Shown here in pieces: positions 36,641 through 45,034 of a DNA stretch of 64,000 nucleotides (its first letter is position 1; every line of letters starts with the position of its first letter). Both the position numbers and the translations under genes were made by a program. Source of the DNA: Azospirillum fermentarium. Its GTDB lineage: Bacteria > Pseudomonadota > Alphaproteobacteria > Azospirillales > Azospirillaceae. The notes below the pieces were generated by a model. The model ran no database searches. It saw only the letters and a list, made by a program, of their open reading frames with translations, and was not told the origin of the DNA. The DNA is taken from assembly GCF_025961205.1 (NCBI RefSeq), contig NZ_JAOQNH010000004.1, forward strand, positions 1-64,000, in the 5' to 3' direction.

Positions 36641-37960
36641 ATGACCGTCGGTGACCTTTTGAATCTTGCCTTCGAACGACACCGGGAAGCCCGGCTCGAC
36701 GAAGCCACCCTTCTGTACCGGAAAGTTCTGGCACTGGCACCGGACAATGCCGATGCGTGGCAGCTTTATGGTGTTGCCGAACGGCGCCGCAGCAGCGGCA
36801 CCGCTCCCATGCCTCTCGTCTTGAGGGCGTTGCGGATCGACCCAGCCAACTATGCAGCGTGGCTCAACCTGTGCAGCATGCTGCTCCAGCACGAGCGTTA
36901 TGCCGAAGCACTGGAGCGCCTGAAGCAATGGACCCTGTGGCATCCTGGCAGCACCCAGGCATGGAACTGGATGGGAGCCATGCTCAGCGGGTTCTGTTCC
37001 ATGGAACCATCGGTGCAGATGCGCGCCCTGACGATTGCCGCTTACCAGCGAAGCTTGCGTATTGACCCAGACCAGCACGACATCCGGCAAACCATGTTCA
37101 ACACCATCGGCGACATGCTGACCAGCGACCCGGCCCTGTCGGACGACGGCCCGACGATGCGCAGCGACCGGCCCCAGCCGGGAGGGCGGCTGTCCTTCGT
37201 CATTTGCAGCATCAACCCCGACAAATTCGCCCGCATCACCGCCAATCTGGCCGCCCTGCTCGACGGCAGCGACTATGAAGTGGTCGGCATCCATGACGCC
37301 CGGTCCCTGTGCGAGGGGTACAATCGTGGCTTCGCCCAGACCACCGGAGACTATGTGGTCTTTTGCCATGATGATATCGAAATCCTGATCCCCGATTTCG
37401 AGACCCGGCTGCGGGCCCACCTTACCCGCTTCGACCTGATCGGCCCGGTGGGGACCACCTATCACCGCGGCGCGTCCTGGCTGTATTCCGGCTGGCCGCA
37501 CCAATACGGTCAGGTCGCGCACCTGATGCGTGCGCCCGACCATTACCGCGTGGATATCTATCGGGTGGACGGCCCCGTCATGGCTCCGGCGCAAAGCCTG
37601 GATGGCCTGTTTTTCGCGTGCCGTCGGGAGGTGGTGGAGGCCGTCGGCTTCGACGAGGAACTTCTGGACGGGTTCCATCTGTACGATACCGACTTCACCT
37701 ATTCCGCCTTCCTTGCCGGCTATCGCCTGGCGGTATGCCATGACCTGTGGATCGCCCATGCCTCAACCGGCCGCATGGACGAAAAATGGGTGGCTCAGGC
37801 CCAACGGTTTCTGGGCAAGCACCATACCGTGGTACCTCAGGGCATGCCTGGTCCGAACCCATTGCGTTGCGTGCGGGTGCAGACACGTGCCCAAGTGCGC
37901 GCACTGTTCAGCATGATCCAATCAATGGCCGTGCGTGGCATGGCCGTGCTAACCCCCTGA
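36641..37960 (+). CDS. TPR-fused GT2-like glycosyltransferase
   Basis: The 439-residue protein has TPR-like repeats in residues 1-150 (LLYRKVLALAPDNADAWQLY, LRIDPANYAAWLNLCSML). The C-terminal transferase begins LSFVICSINPDKFARITANL, with an acidic motif FCHDDIEIL and a substrate-loop segment QSLDGLFFACRREVVEAVGF typical of glycosyltransferase-2 folds. ATG 36641 has GGGGGCG just upstream; ATG 36629 is possible. The start abuts that of the divergent GT41 gene. The acceptor is unknown. Confidence 0.75.
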   Translation: MTVGDLLNLAFERHREARLDEATLLYRKVLALAPDNADAWQLYGVAERRRSSGTAPMPLVLRALRIDPANYAAWLNLCSMLLQHERYAEALERLKQWTLWHPGSTQAWNWMGAMLSGFCSMEPSVQMRALTIAAYQRSLRIDPDQHDIRQTMFNTIGDMLTSDPALSDDGPTMRSDRPQPGGRLSFVICSINPDKFARITANLAALLDGSDYEVVGIHDARSLCEGYNRGFAQTTGDYVVFCHDDIEILIPDFETRLRAHLTRFDLIGPVGTTYHRGASWLYSGWPHQYGQVAHLMRAPDHYRVDIYRVDGPVMAPAQSLDGLFFACRREVVEAVGFDEELLDGFHLYDTDFTYSAFLAGYRLAVCHDLWIAHASTGRMDEKWVAQAQRFLGKHHTVVPQGMPGPNPLRCVRVQTRAQVRALFSMIQSMAVRGMAVLTP

Positions 37961-38075
37961 TTATCCCAACCTGCCTGCCATCATTCTGGAATTCGGTAGC
38001 TCCTAACGGTGATCCCTTTCAGCACATCGGCCATCGACGCGTGCTTAACCGACACAGCTTTTGGATGACGCAAAT

Positions 38076-39626
38076 ATGCATCGGGAAATTGCATCGATCT
38101 TCGCGGAAGCCTTTTCTGCCCACAAAGAGGGCAATTATGAAAAGTGTCTTTCTTTGTCGAAGCAGGTTACGTTGGTGGACAATGGTAACGCCGACGCTCA
38201 GCATATGATTGCTGTTTCATCTCACAAACTGAAAAAATATAAAGATGCAGTTGATAGCATCATGTGCGCAGCAGCATATAATATCAACAATCAAAGCATT
38301 GCATTCAATTTTCGCGAGATAATCAGAGCAGCAGCTTCTCATCTTCAAAAAATTGAATGCAAAAAAGAGAAAGAAGATATTATCCTATCTCTTTATAAAG
38401 CGGCTTATTTTTCTTCATTTTACGAGAAAGAACTGGAAATAGAATTTTCATTCCCTATTTTGGTGAATGAACTTATTCGCATTGGATACAATCAAGAGGC
38501 TATTAACATTGCAAGACTTTCTTTTAAGACAACATCACACACCGAAATTCCTTTGATGTGCACACACATCCTACTCGACCTTGGCCTTATCGACGAGGAA
38601 TGCCTGCGGAATTCAGCCGATCTTGGCGTCCGATTTATCCGTAAAAATGAAAATTTGCCACTTTCTTTTGCTTCAATCCTTCATTGGTGTTATTGGAAAA
38701 ATAATTACAAGAGTTTGAATTTCTTTCTGGGAATTATGAAAAAGAAAATGAGTGAAAAAGAAATACTAAGCTCGAAAGTACTTCACGCATGGCATATGAT
38801 AAGAATCGATAATAATTTTTACAAGAACCATGTTTACCAATTCAATTCAACAGTTACGTACGAAAAAAACCAATCCGCTAAAAAGATCGAAGGGGAAGGG
38901 ATTGTCCTCGTCTCCGTGGATGAGAACTATTGGAACCGTTTTGCCCGCCAAATGGTTGAAGACCTTCTTCTCAAAAGTCACACGTTTCCCATCCACGCCT
39001 GCATTATGAATGCATCGGCGAGCACCCAGTCTTTTCTTGCGGAATGGGCAGAACAATACCCGCGTTTTGGTTATTCAGTTGTTGAAACGAAAAATCAAAA
39101 ATGGATTTCCGATGTCAACAAGGTTGCATTCGGCAAAACTTATTTCGCTTGCAACCGTTTTATGATGATGGAAGACGTATTTAATATTTATGGGAAGCCC
39201 ATTATCGTACTTGATGGTGATCAGGTTCCCGTCGGCGATATGGATGAATTCATCCACATGCTTTTGGACCGTCATAATGGCGATATCGCCATTCATTATG
39301 GAACCCGCCTTGGCCCAGGACGGGAAATGGTGTGTGATCTGGCCGTCTTTCGCCCTACTCCGGGGACCCATCTCTTCTTTTCATTGCTTAAAAGATATAT
39401 GGGCTACTTCCTATCTCAAGATTATGCTCTTTGGACGCTCGATCAGGTTGCATTCTATGCCGTTCTCTTTTTCCTTCAGAAAGGAGGAATGGCGCCGCGC
39501 CTAAGCCTGATCGAGCAAGAAAAATTCCCTTTCCACCGCTACCTCTTCCATCCTCTCGATAGCATGGACAAGGATGCGATGATCCATGCGAAACGCATGG
39601 CCCTGGCGGCACAAGGGGGACAGTGA
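38076..39626 (+). CDS. AT-rich TPR-containing glycosyltransferase-like protein with DxD motif
   Basis: The 516-residue protein has an N-terminal helical, TPR-like half (EGNYEKCLSLSKQV) and a C-terminal transferase-like half. That half opens IVLVSVDENYWNRFA, has a DxD motif in IIVLDGDQVPV, and includes LWTLDQVAFYAVLFF. It aligns by eye with the C-terminal half of the protein at 45035 (LLVSVDSVYFRKFA, ITDADVLF), so they are probable paralogues. Base composition differs sharply from all neighbours: 38281-38340 has only 23 G+C of 60. This indicates recent acquisition from an AT-rich source. Start is ATG 38076; a TTG five codons earlier is less likely. Confidence 0.72.
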   Translation: MHREIASIFAEAFSAHKEGNYEKCLSLSKQVTLVDNGNADAQHMIAVSSHKLKKYKDAVDSIMCAAAYNINNQSIAFNFREIIRAAASHLQKIECKKEKEDIILSLYKAAYFSSFYEKELEIEFSFPILVNELIRIGYNQEAINIARLSFKTTSHTEIPLMCTHILLDLGLIDEECLRNSADLGVRFIRKNENLPLSFASILHWCYWKNNYKSLNFFLGIMKKKMSEKEILSSKVLHAWHMIRIDNNFYKNHVYQFNSTVTYEKNQSAKKIEGEGIVLVSVDENYWNRFARQMVEDLLLKSHTFPIHACIMNASASTQSFLAEWAEQYPRFGYSVVETKNQKWISDVNKVAFGKTYFACNRFMMMEDVFNIYGKPIIVLDGDQVPVGDMDEFIHMLLDRHNGDIAIHYGTRLGPGREMVCDLAVFRPTPGTHLFFSLLKRYMGYFLSQDYALWTLDQVAFYAVLFFLQKGGMAPRLSLIEQEKFPFHRYLFHPLDSMDKDAMIHAKRMALAAQGGQ

Positions 39627-39633
39627 GACAAGG

Positions 39634-39663
39634 CCCAGCCGCCGGTGGCCCGGCCCGGCTGGG
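39634..39663. terminator. Hairpin between convergent genes
   Basis: CCCAGCCG (39634-39641) and CGGCTGGG (39656-39663) form a perfect 8-bp stem in the 64-bp gap between two convergent glycosyltransferase genes. No T-run follows on either strand. Confidence 0.35.
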
Positions 39664-39690
39664 GCAAACCGCTTTATCCGTTCGCCTTTC

Positions 39691-41259
39691 TTACACCTCT
39701 CCCATCCGCTCCAGGCGGCGGCGGATCCCGGCGGCCTCTTCGGTGCGGCACAGACGCTCCAGCGCGGCCGCCAAGCCGGCCATGAGCACGGAATGGAAGG
39801 GAGCCAGACTCATCCCGCAACGGAACGCCTCCAGCGCCCCCGCGGCATCGCCGGCCCCCAGCCTCTGCCGGCCAAGCAGCATCCATGCCTCCACGCTGAC
39901 CGGGCGCTGCCGGAGAATCCGGTGACACAACGCCGCCACCTGCGCCGTGTTCCCATCACGCTCCGCCTGTATGGCAAGGTTGAGGGAATGGGAATAGGTG
40001 ATGACGTGTGCGCCCGGCGGCGTGGTGTCCGATGCCGGCCGGCGCCGATGGGCCAGATTGTCGAACAGGGATAGGAAGCGGGGCAGGCAGACCCGCTTGA
40101 GGTCGTAGCGCTCGATGATGGTCTGGCGGGCGCGCTCACGCAGCGGCGCCATGTGCGTGGGGTCGTCCAGCACCCGGTCGACGGCATCGGCGATGTGCTG
40201 GGTTCCGAAGAAATCCACCAGCAGACCGTTGTCGCCGTCCCGGATCACCTCCATCACCGGCGGTGTCGCCGATCCCACCACCAGACACCCGCTGGCCATG
40301 GCCTCCATCATCGACCATGACAGGACGAAGGGGTAGGTCAGGTATAGGTGGACCGCCGATACCTGCAGGATCGCCAGATGGACCTCATAGGGAACCCAGC
40401 CCAGGAAATGCACGCGGCTGAGGTCGATCCGCCCGGCCTGCTCCTTCAGGAGCGCCTCGCGGAAGGTGACGCCGCCGGCCAGCCGCGAGCCGTAGCTGAC
40501 GTCATCGTTGCCCACGACCAGCACCGTGGCGTTGGGCCGGCGCCGCAGGATTTCCGGCAACGCCCGCATGAAGACATGGAAGCCACGATACGGTTCCAGG
40601 CTTCGGGAAACGAAGGTGATGACCTCATCCCCGAACGTCACGGTTCCACCACCGGGAAGCTGAAGGATGCGGCGGTGGTTGGGACGGATGGCATCGGTAT
40701 CGATGCCTTCATGGATGACGGAGATCTGCGGTTGGTGCAGCGCGGGGTAGCGGTCCCGCTGCCAGAACGTGGGCGAATGCCCCCAGTCGGCGGCCTGCAG
40801 TCCCAGCAGGTTGACGGTGTTCATGATGCGGGTGCGGGGAAAATCGTCGAAAGACGCCGGGAATTCAGGATCGAAACCCGAATCCGCTCCACGCGGCTCG
40901 TAGAAGAACTCGAAATAGCTGAGCAGGGGGGTATCCGGCCACACGTCCTTCAGGAACAGCGTCTCGCCCCACGCATTGTGCCCGGCCATCAGGTCGGGGG
41001 TGAAGCCCGACGCCTTCAGCGCGCGCGCCTGCTCCATCACCGCGTGACCAAACCGCATGGCCTCGTCGGTGGTGCGCAGATGGTGGTGGATCGCCCCGTC
41101 CGCCGGCTTGGGCGTGTAGTAGACCCGACGGGCTCCATCTATCGGCCGGTCATTGGGCTGGCTGATGACCACCACCTCGTTGCGGGGATCGGATGCCAAC
41201 GCGCTGATGATATGCTTGTACTGGGCGGGGGCGTTGCGGTGAACGAACAGATAGCGCAT
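39691..41259 (-). CDS. GT4-family glycosyltransferase with C-terminal TPRs
   Basis: The 522-residue protein starts MRYLFVHRNAPAQYKHI, the usual opening of this GT4 subgroup. It has a B-domain SLEPYRGFHVFMRALPEI and a nucleotide-site region YPFVLSWSMMEAMASGCLVV, in which the first Glu of the EX7E motif is replaced by Ser or Leu. About 90 C-terminal residues form TPR-like repeats (LCHRILRQRPVSVEAWMLLG). ATG 41259 is chosen with GGAACG upstream; the longer frame to 41496 encodes low-complexity residues. This reverses the usual order, with TPRs after the transferase domain. Confidence 0.85.
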   Translation of the reverse strand: MRYLFVHRNAPAQYKHIISALASDPRNEVVVISQPNDRPIDGARRVYYTPKPADGAIHHHLRTTDEAMRFGHAVMEQARALKASGFTPDLMAGHNAWGETLFLKDVWPDTPLLSYFEFFYEPRGADSGFDPEFPASFDDFPRTRIMNTVNLLGLQAADWGHSPTFWQRDRYPALHQPQISVIHEGIDTDAIRPNHRRILQLPGGGTVTFGDEVITFVSRSLEPYRGFHVFMRALPEILRRRPNATVLVVGNDDVSYGSRLAGGVTFREALLKEQAGRIDLSRVHFLGWVPYEVHLAILQVSAVHLYLTYPFVLSWSMMEAMASGCLVVGSATPPVMEVIRDGDNGLLVDFFGTQHIADAVDRVLDDPTHMAPLRERARQTIIERYDLKRVCLPRFLSLFDNLAHRRRPASDTTPPGAHVITYSHSLNLAIQAERDGNTAQVAALCHRILRQRPVSVEAWMLLGRQRLGAGDAAGALEAFRCGMSLAPFHSVLMAGLAAALERLCRTEEAAGIRRRLERMGEV

Positions 41260-41672
41260 CGGGCGTTCCGGTCTGGAGTGCGGCGCGCCGGCCCGGCGGC
41301 GGGACGGCTGACAGGCGGATACAACGTGCGGACGCCCCCTGCAAGGAAAGTCCGGCTCCAGACGCCCCATCGCCGTGTCGCAGACAGCCCCAGGGTCGGG
41401 GATCGACCGCCCGGAACCCCACCCGGCAGCAGCGTAACGGATGGCGCAAGGGGGTGCACGGCAAAGATGGGAAGAGAGGGAAGAGAAGAAAGGCATGGCC
41501 GAATGGCCGGGATGGCGGAGCCCTCTGGACGCACAGCCTCAATCCATCCATAAGGGGAGCCGGACAGGGGATGGTGCGATGACCTCGTGGAAGTGCCGTA
41601 CGCAATCCCCCGTCGAAGAAACTATGTTGACTTCACCCTGATCCTCCATCCGGCGTTCTTTGAAGGCTCCCC
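41260..41672. other. Divergent intergenic region with a polypurine tract
   Basis: The 413-bp gap separates two divergent GT4 genes and should carry both promoters, but no convincing -35/-10 pair is visible. It contains an uninterrupted 25-nt purine run at 41469-41493. No open frame in it shows recognisable protein character. Confidence 0.5.
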
Positions 41673-42596
41673 ATGATCGTCTTTTCGTGCAATTTCCAGA
41701 ACACCATCATTGCTGGCGGGGTTCGCACCCTCTACAAGCACGCGGAATTGCTCGAAGACATGGGACTGGAAACCCTGGTCATCACACCCTCCGGTCCGCC
41801 TCTCAACTTCAAGACCCGTGCCAAGGTGTTTTCCAACGGTAACTTGGTGCTGCCGGCGAATGCCCGCATCATTTTCCCGGAAGTTGTTTCAGAAGACGAC
41901 GGGCTGACCCGAACCCTGCTGTCTTACAAAGTTGATCGGCGCGTTTTTGTTCAGAACCATTTCTACTGTTTTCATGGCTCCAAGGTGGTCGCCCGCCATC
42001 GGGAGTTGGGGATTGCCGGCGTATACGCGGCAAGCAACGTCATCTCCAGAAATTTGTGGGATATTTTTCAGATCGACGCTCCGGTCGTCCCTTATTGCAT
42101 CGATCATGAGCTTTTCAAGCCGGCAGAAAAGGTGCAGCAGATCGCCTATATGCCGCGCAAGCTGCCGGCAGACGCCACCTATCTCAAGGATGCGTTCGCC
42201 GCCGCTTATCCGGCCTTCGCGTCCATACCCTGGATCCCCATCGAGGGATGCAATGAGGAACAGGTGGCCGCCATCCTTGGACGTTCAACCGTTTTCGTGT
42301 CGTTCAGCTATCGGGAAGGGTTCGGGCTGCCGCCGCTGGAAGCCATGGCGGCGGAATGCCTGGTGGTCGGTTTCCATGGCAGCGGCGGCATGGAATACGC
42401 CACCGAAGCGAACGGTTTCTGGTATTCCTATGACGAGCTTCCCAACGCCGTGCATGGCCTTGCCACCGCCGTCCGCCTGGCCGAACAGCAGACAGCCCTT
42501 TATTCCCGCATGATCGCCACAGGCCGGCAAACGGTCGCGCAATATGACCTTGCCAGCCTCAAAACGGCTCTCTGGAACTATTTTTCCAAGGCGTGA
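41673..42596 (+). CDS. GT4-family glycosyltransferase
   Basis: The 307-residue protein begins MIVFSCNFQNTIIAGGVRTL, with the Gly-rich acceptor loop of GT-B transferases. Its C-terminal domain has the EX7E motif in REGFGLPPLEAMAAECLVVG. It is shorter than most GT4 enzymes, which usually have about 350-400 residues; the linker and N-terminal domain are compact. No TPRs are present. The 289-bp gap after it, up to the small leftward gene, holds no feature I can identify. Confidence 0.83.
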   Translation: MIVFSCNFQNTIIAGGVRTLYKHAELLEDMGLETLVITPSGPPLNFKTRAKVFSNGNLVLPANARIIFPEVVSEDDGLTRTLLSYKVDRRVFVQNHFYCFHGSKVVARHRELGIAGVYAASNVISRNLWDIFQIDAPVVPYCIDHELFKPAEKVQQIAYMPRKLPADATYLKDAFAAAYPAFASIPWIPIEGCNEEQVAAILGRSTVFVSFSYREGFGLPPLEAMAAECLVVGFHGSGGMEYATEANGFWYSYDELPNAVHGLATAVRLAEQQTALYSRMIATGRQTVAQYDLASLKTALWNYFSKA

Positions 42597-42885
42597 GGGA
42601 TCGGGCCGTGTGCCGGCAGTCGCTGTCGAGCCGGCCGTACTCCGCGCCCGGAGGTGCAGACGACCACCGAGGACAAGGTTTCGTCCCCAGACGATCCGGT
42701 TTCGGATGCCACAAACGGCAAAACCGATAAAGGCGCATGCACCGCCATCTGCGCGTCGCGCCATATCCGGGGGATCCCCGTCAAGGCATCCCTGCTTGGC
42801 CGACGACCGGATCGGACCGGCAGGGGCGGGACACGGGCAGGACGGCGGGGGCGGAGCCGCGCATCCACCCCCTGCAGCCAACCGG

Positions 42886-43182
42886 TCAGTCGATCTTCAG
42901 ATAGGCCGGGTCCAGAGCGCCGTGACGGAAGGGGATCCAGTCCTTATGGTCCGGGCGGTACTGCAGGCCATAGGGGTTCTTGAAGAAAATCCGCACCAGG
43001 GGCGAGCCCCCCTCACGCTGGGTGCGCTCCAGATCGAGCAGGGGCGACGGGGCAAAGATCTTTTCCCACAGCTCGGCGTTGTCCACATCCCGGCCGGCGT
43101 TCTTGACATAATCCCGCGCCGTGTCGCTGAGCTGCCAAGCCTCTTCGACCATCGCGTAATAGTCCACGGTTCCTTCCGCCAT
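42886..43182 (-). CDS. Small uncharacterised protein next to a radical SAM gene
   Basis: The 98-residue protein starts at ATG 43182, with GGAG six to seven bases upstream; a longer frame to 43245 is possible. It is rich in aromatic and acidic residues (VDYYAMVEEAWQLSDTARDY, FFKNPYGLQYRPDHKDWIPF) with no cysteine and no membrane segment. I do not recognise the family. It is downstream of the radical SAM gene on the same strand, separated by about 200 bp. It could be a partner or substrate of that enzyme, which is inference from position only. Confidence 0.55.
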   Translation of the reverse strand: MAEGTVDYYAMVEEAWQLSDTARDYVKNAGRDVDNAELWEKIFAPSPLLDLERTQREGGSPLVRIFFKNPYGLQYRPDHKDWIPFRHGALDPAYLKID

Positions 43183-43384
43183 CTCATTCTCCGAATAACT
43201 GCGCGGTGTCTTGGCCCCGGAGGGCGCCGGACGGGTATGGATCATCTTTGGGGCTTTGACTTAACGCAGCCGGACGTTTTCGCAAAGCCCAAAACTCGTG
43301 GCGACCGGATATCCCGCCCGCTCTGGAAGGGTGGGGCGGCCCCACCCCCGGCACAGCCAGCCCATGAAGGCGCGGATGCCCGCG

Positions 43385-44164
43385 TTACTTCCAGTTGCCG
43401 CCCGTGGTTTTTTGCGGTGCGGTCTCAAGCTGGAAATTGCCGTTGGCCCAACAGCGCTTGCAATATTCCAGATTGCCGAACTTGGTGGGATCGACCGCAT
43501 CCAGGTAATTGGGGCCGACGGTGACCGACAGTTCGGGATCCTCCATGGCGTCACGGCCCATATCCTTGGCCGCGGCGAACACCGGCGGGCCGCAGTACAG
43601 GAACAGCCGGTCCCCCAACAGCATCGGCCCGTCGCACCAGCAGGCGCACGGGATCGGCGCTTCGGCCCCCGGCGGGGGGAGAACACGGAATTCCTCGGCC
43701 TTGTTGATATGAACCTTGTCGGGATAACGGGCCTTCGCCTCGTTCAGCGTGTCGAAACGGTCGAAGGGGCCATAGACGCTGACCCGCATCTCATCGATGC
43801 ACGCCCATGCTTCTTCGCTGATCTTGTGCAGCAGCAAGCCGTTGGTGGCGACGAACACCGTACCGACCACGCCGGACGCCTTGAGCATCTGCACCCCTTC
43901 GTTGAAGTGGTGCCACAGCAACGGCTCACCCGGCCCATGAATGCGCATGTTATCGACGAAGTAGCCGGACTCACGCGTTGCATCCAGGAAACGCTGGAGA
44001 TCTTCCAGGGACAGCTCGTACTTCTTCAGAAGCTTGCGCTGTTCCCCGTGCGCGCACATCTCGCAGTCGTACTGGCACATGGAGCGGACTTCAAGCTTCA
44101 TCTGCGGGATATGACGCATCTTACGTTCGACTCCAAACACCTGAAACAGCGCAGTGGGCACCAT
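43385..44164 (-). CDS. Radical SAM/SPASM-type protein
   Basis: The 259-residue protein has the cluster motif CQYDCEMC (Cys30, Cys34, Cys37, spacing C-x3-C-x2-C), the GPGEPLLW glycine-rich SAM region and VATNGLLL. The C-terminus has further cysteines (IPCACWCDGP, LYCGP, EYCKRCWANG) as in SPASM auxiliary-cluster domains. Such enzymes modify peptides, glycans or small molecules by radical chemistry. ATG 44164 is chosen; ATG 44119 or a TTG at 44188 are alternatives. The putative ribosome-binding site lies inside a small hairpin. The reaction cannot be inferred. Confidence 0.8.
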   Translation of the reverse strand: MVPTALFQVFGVERKMRHIPQMKLEVRSMCQYDCEMCAHGEQRKLLKKYELSLEDLQRFLDATRESGYFVDNMRIHGPGEPLLWHHFNEGVQMLKASGVVGTVFVATNGLLLHKISEEAWACIDEMRVSVYGPFDRFDTLNEAKARYPDKVHINKAEEFRVLPPPGAEAPIPCACWCDGPMLLGDRLFLYCGPPVFAAAKDMGRDAMEDPELSVTVGPNYLDAVDPTKFGNLEYCKRCWANGNFQLETAPQKTTGGNWK

Positions 44165-44268
44165 AGCTCCGCCATTTTTAGGCGGCAAGGCGAAAAATAT
44201 GCCTTCGACTGGTGTGGTTTTCAGCGAAAACTTCTCAGGCCAGCTATGATGCTTTCCATAACTGTAAA

Positions 44269-44925
44269 TTACGCATTCTGTTCTTGCAAAATCTGAAGCA
44301 TCGGCCCCAGATCTCCCACATAGGCCCGCAGGCTTTCATCAGCCATCGCCGTCCGGCAAGCGGCGGTGATGTCGCTGGAGCACAGGGCCGGCAGATGCTC
44401 GCGCACCTTCTCCTCCGGCCAGTCCCACCAGCGCAGACCCAGCAGGGCGACGATCTGGTTTTCCTCGAAACGGTAACGGATGACGCGCGCCGGGTTGCCG
44501 GCGACAAAGGCGAACGGCGGCACATCGCGCGTCACCACCGATCCGGTTGCGACGACGGCACCATGACCGATGCTGACGCCCGACAGGATGTGGACGCCGT
44601 TGCCGATCCACACGTCGCTGCCCACCACGATGGACCCCTTGCTCACCCGGGTCTCGTCCAAAGTGCGCCCGGCCTTCCAGAATTCGTCCGAGCCGCTGAA
44701 GGGGTAGGAGGTGATCCAATCGGTGCGGTGACCGTGGCTGAGGAAGAATTTCACGTCAGCCGCCACCGAACAGTAATTCCCGATGCGAAGCTGCGCGGGC
44801 CCGCCCCACCAGTCCAGATTCAGGCCGCTGTTGGTGTAGCTGTGCGGCCCGATGATGACCAGATCGTGATCTCCCATCTTGTAGATCTGCTGATGACGCT
44901 TGGGCTTGTGATCGATCTTCATCAT
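44269..44925 (-). CDS. CatB-type hexapeptide acetyltransferase
   Basis: The 218-residue protein shows left-handed beta-helix hexapeptide repeats (IGNYCSVAADVKFFL, IVVGSDVWIGNGVHILSGVS, IGHGAVVATGSVV) and the CatB/xenobiotic-acetyltransferase motif FFLSHGHRTDWITSYPF, whose His is the catalytic base. It transfers an acetyl or similar group from CoA, in this setting most likely to a sugar. The ATG at 44925 follows AGGA. The N-terminal 37 residues of the longer frame are dropped. Confidence 0.87.
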   Translation of the reverse strand: MMKIDHKPKRHQQIYKMGDHDLVIIGPHSYTNSGLNLDWWGGPAQLRIGNYCSVAADVKFFLSHGHRTDWITSYPFSGSDEFWKAGRTLDETRVSKGSIVVGSDVWIGNGVHILSGVSIGHGAVVATGSVVTRDVPPFAFVAGNPARVIRYRFEENQIVALLGLRWWDWPEEKVREHLPALCSSDITAACRTAMADESLRAYVGDLGPMLQILQEQNA

Positions 44926-45034
44926 GGGCGTAAATCCTGTGGCGCGCCGGGAATACGGCAGGGAACACGAAGGCCCGAGGGCGGCTGTCGTAATACGCTG
45001 CCGGGGCCGGCGGCGAAAGATCCCTGTTGGCCCC

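Noticed and set aside
41469..41493. 25-nt polypurine tract as a functional triplex or regulatory element
   Set aside because: A single purine run without symmetry or a neighbouring partner is weak evidence; noted only in the gap description.
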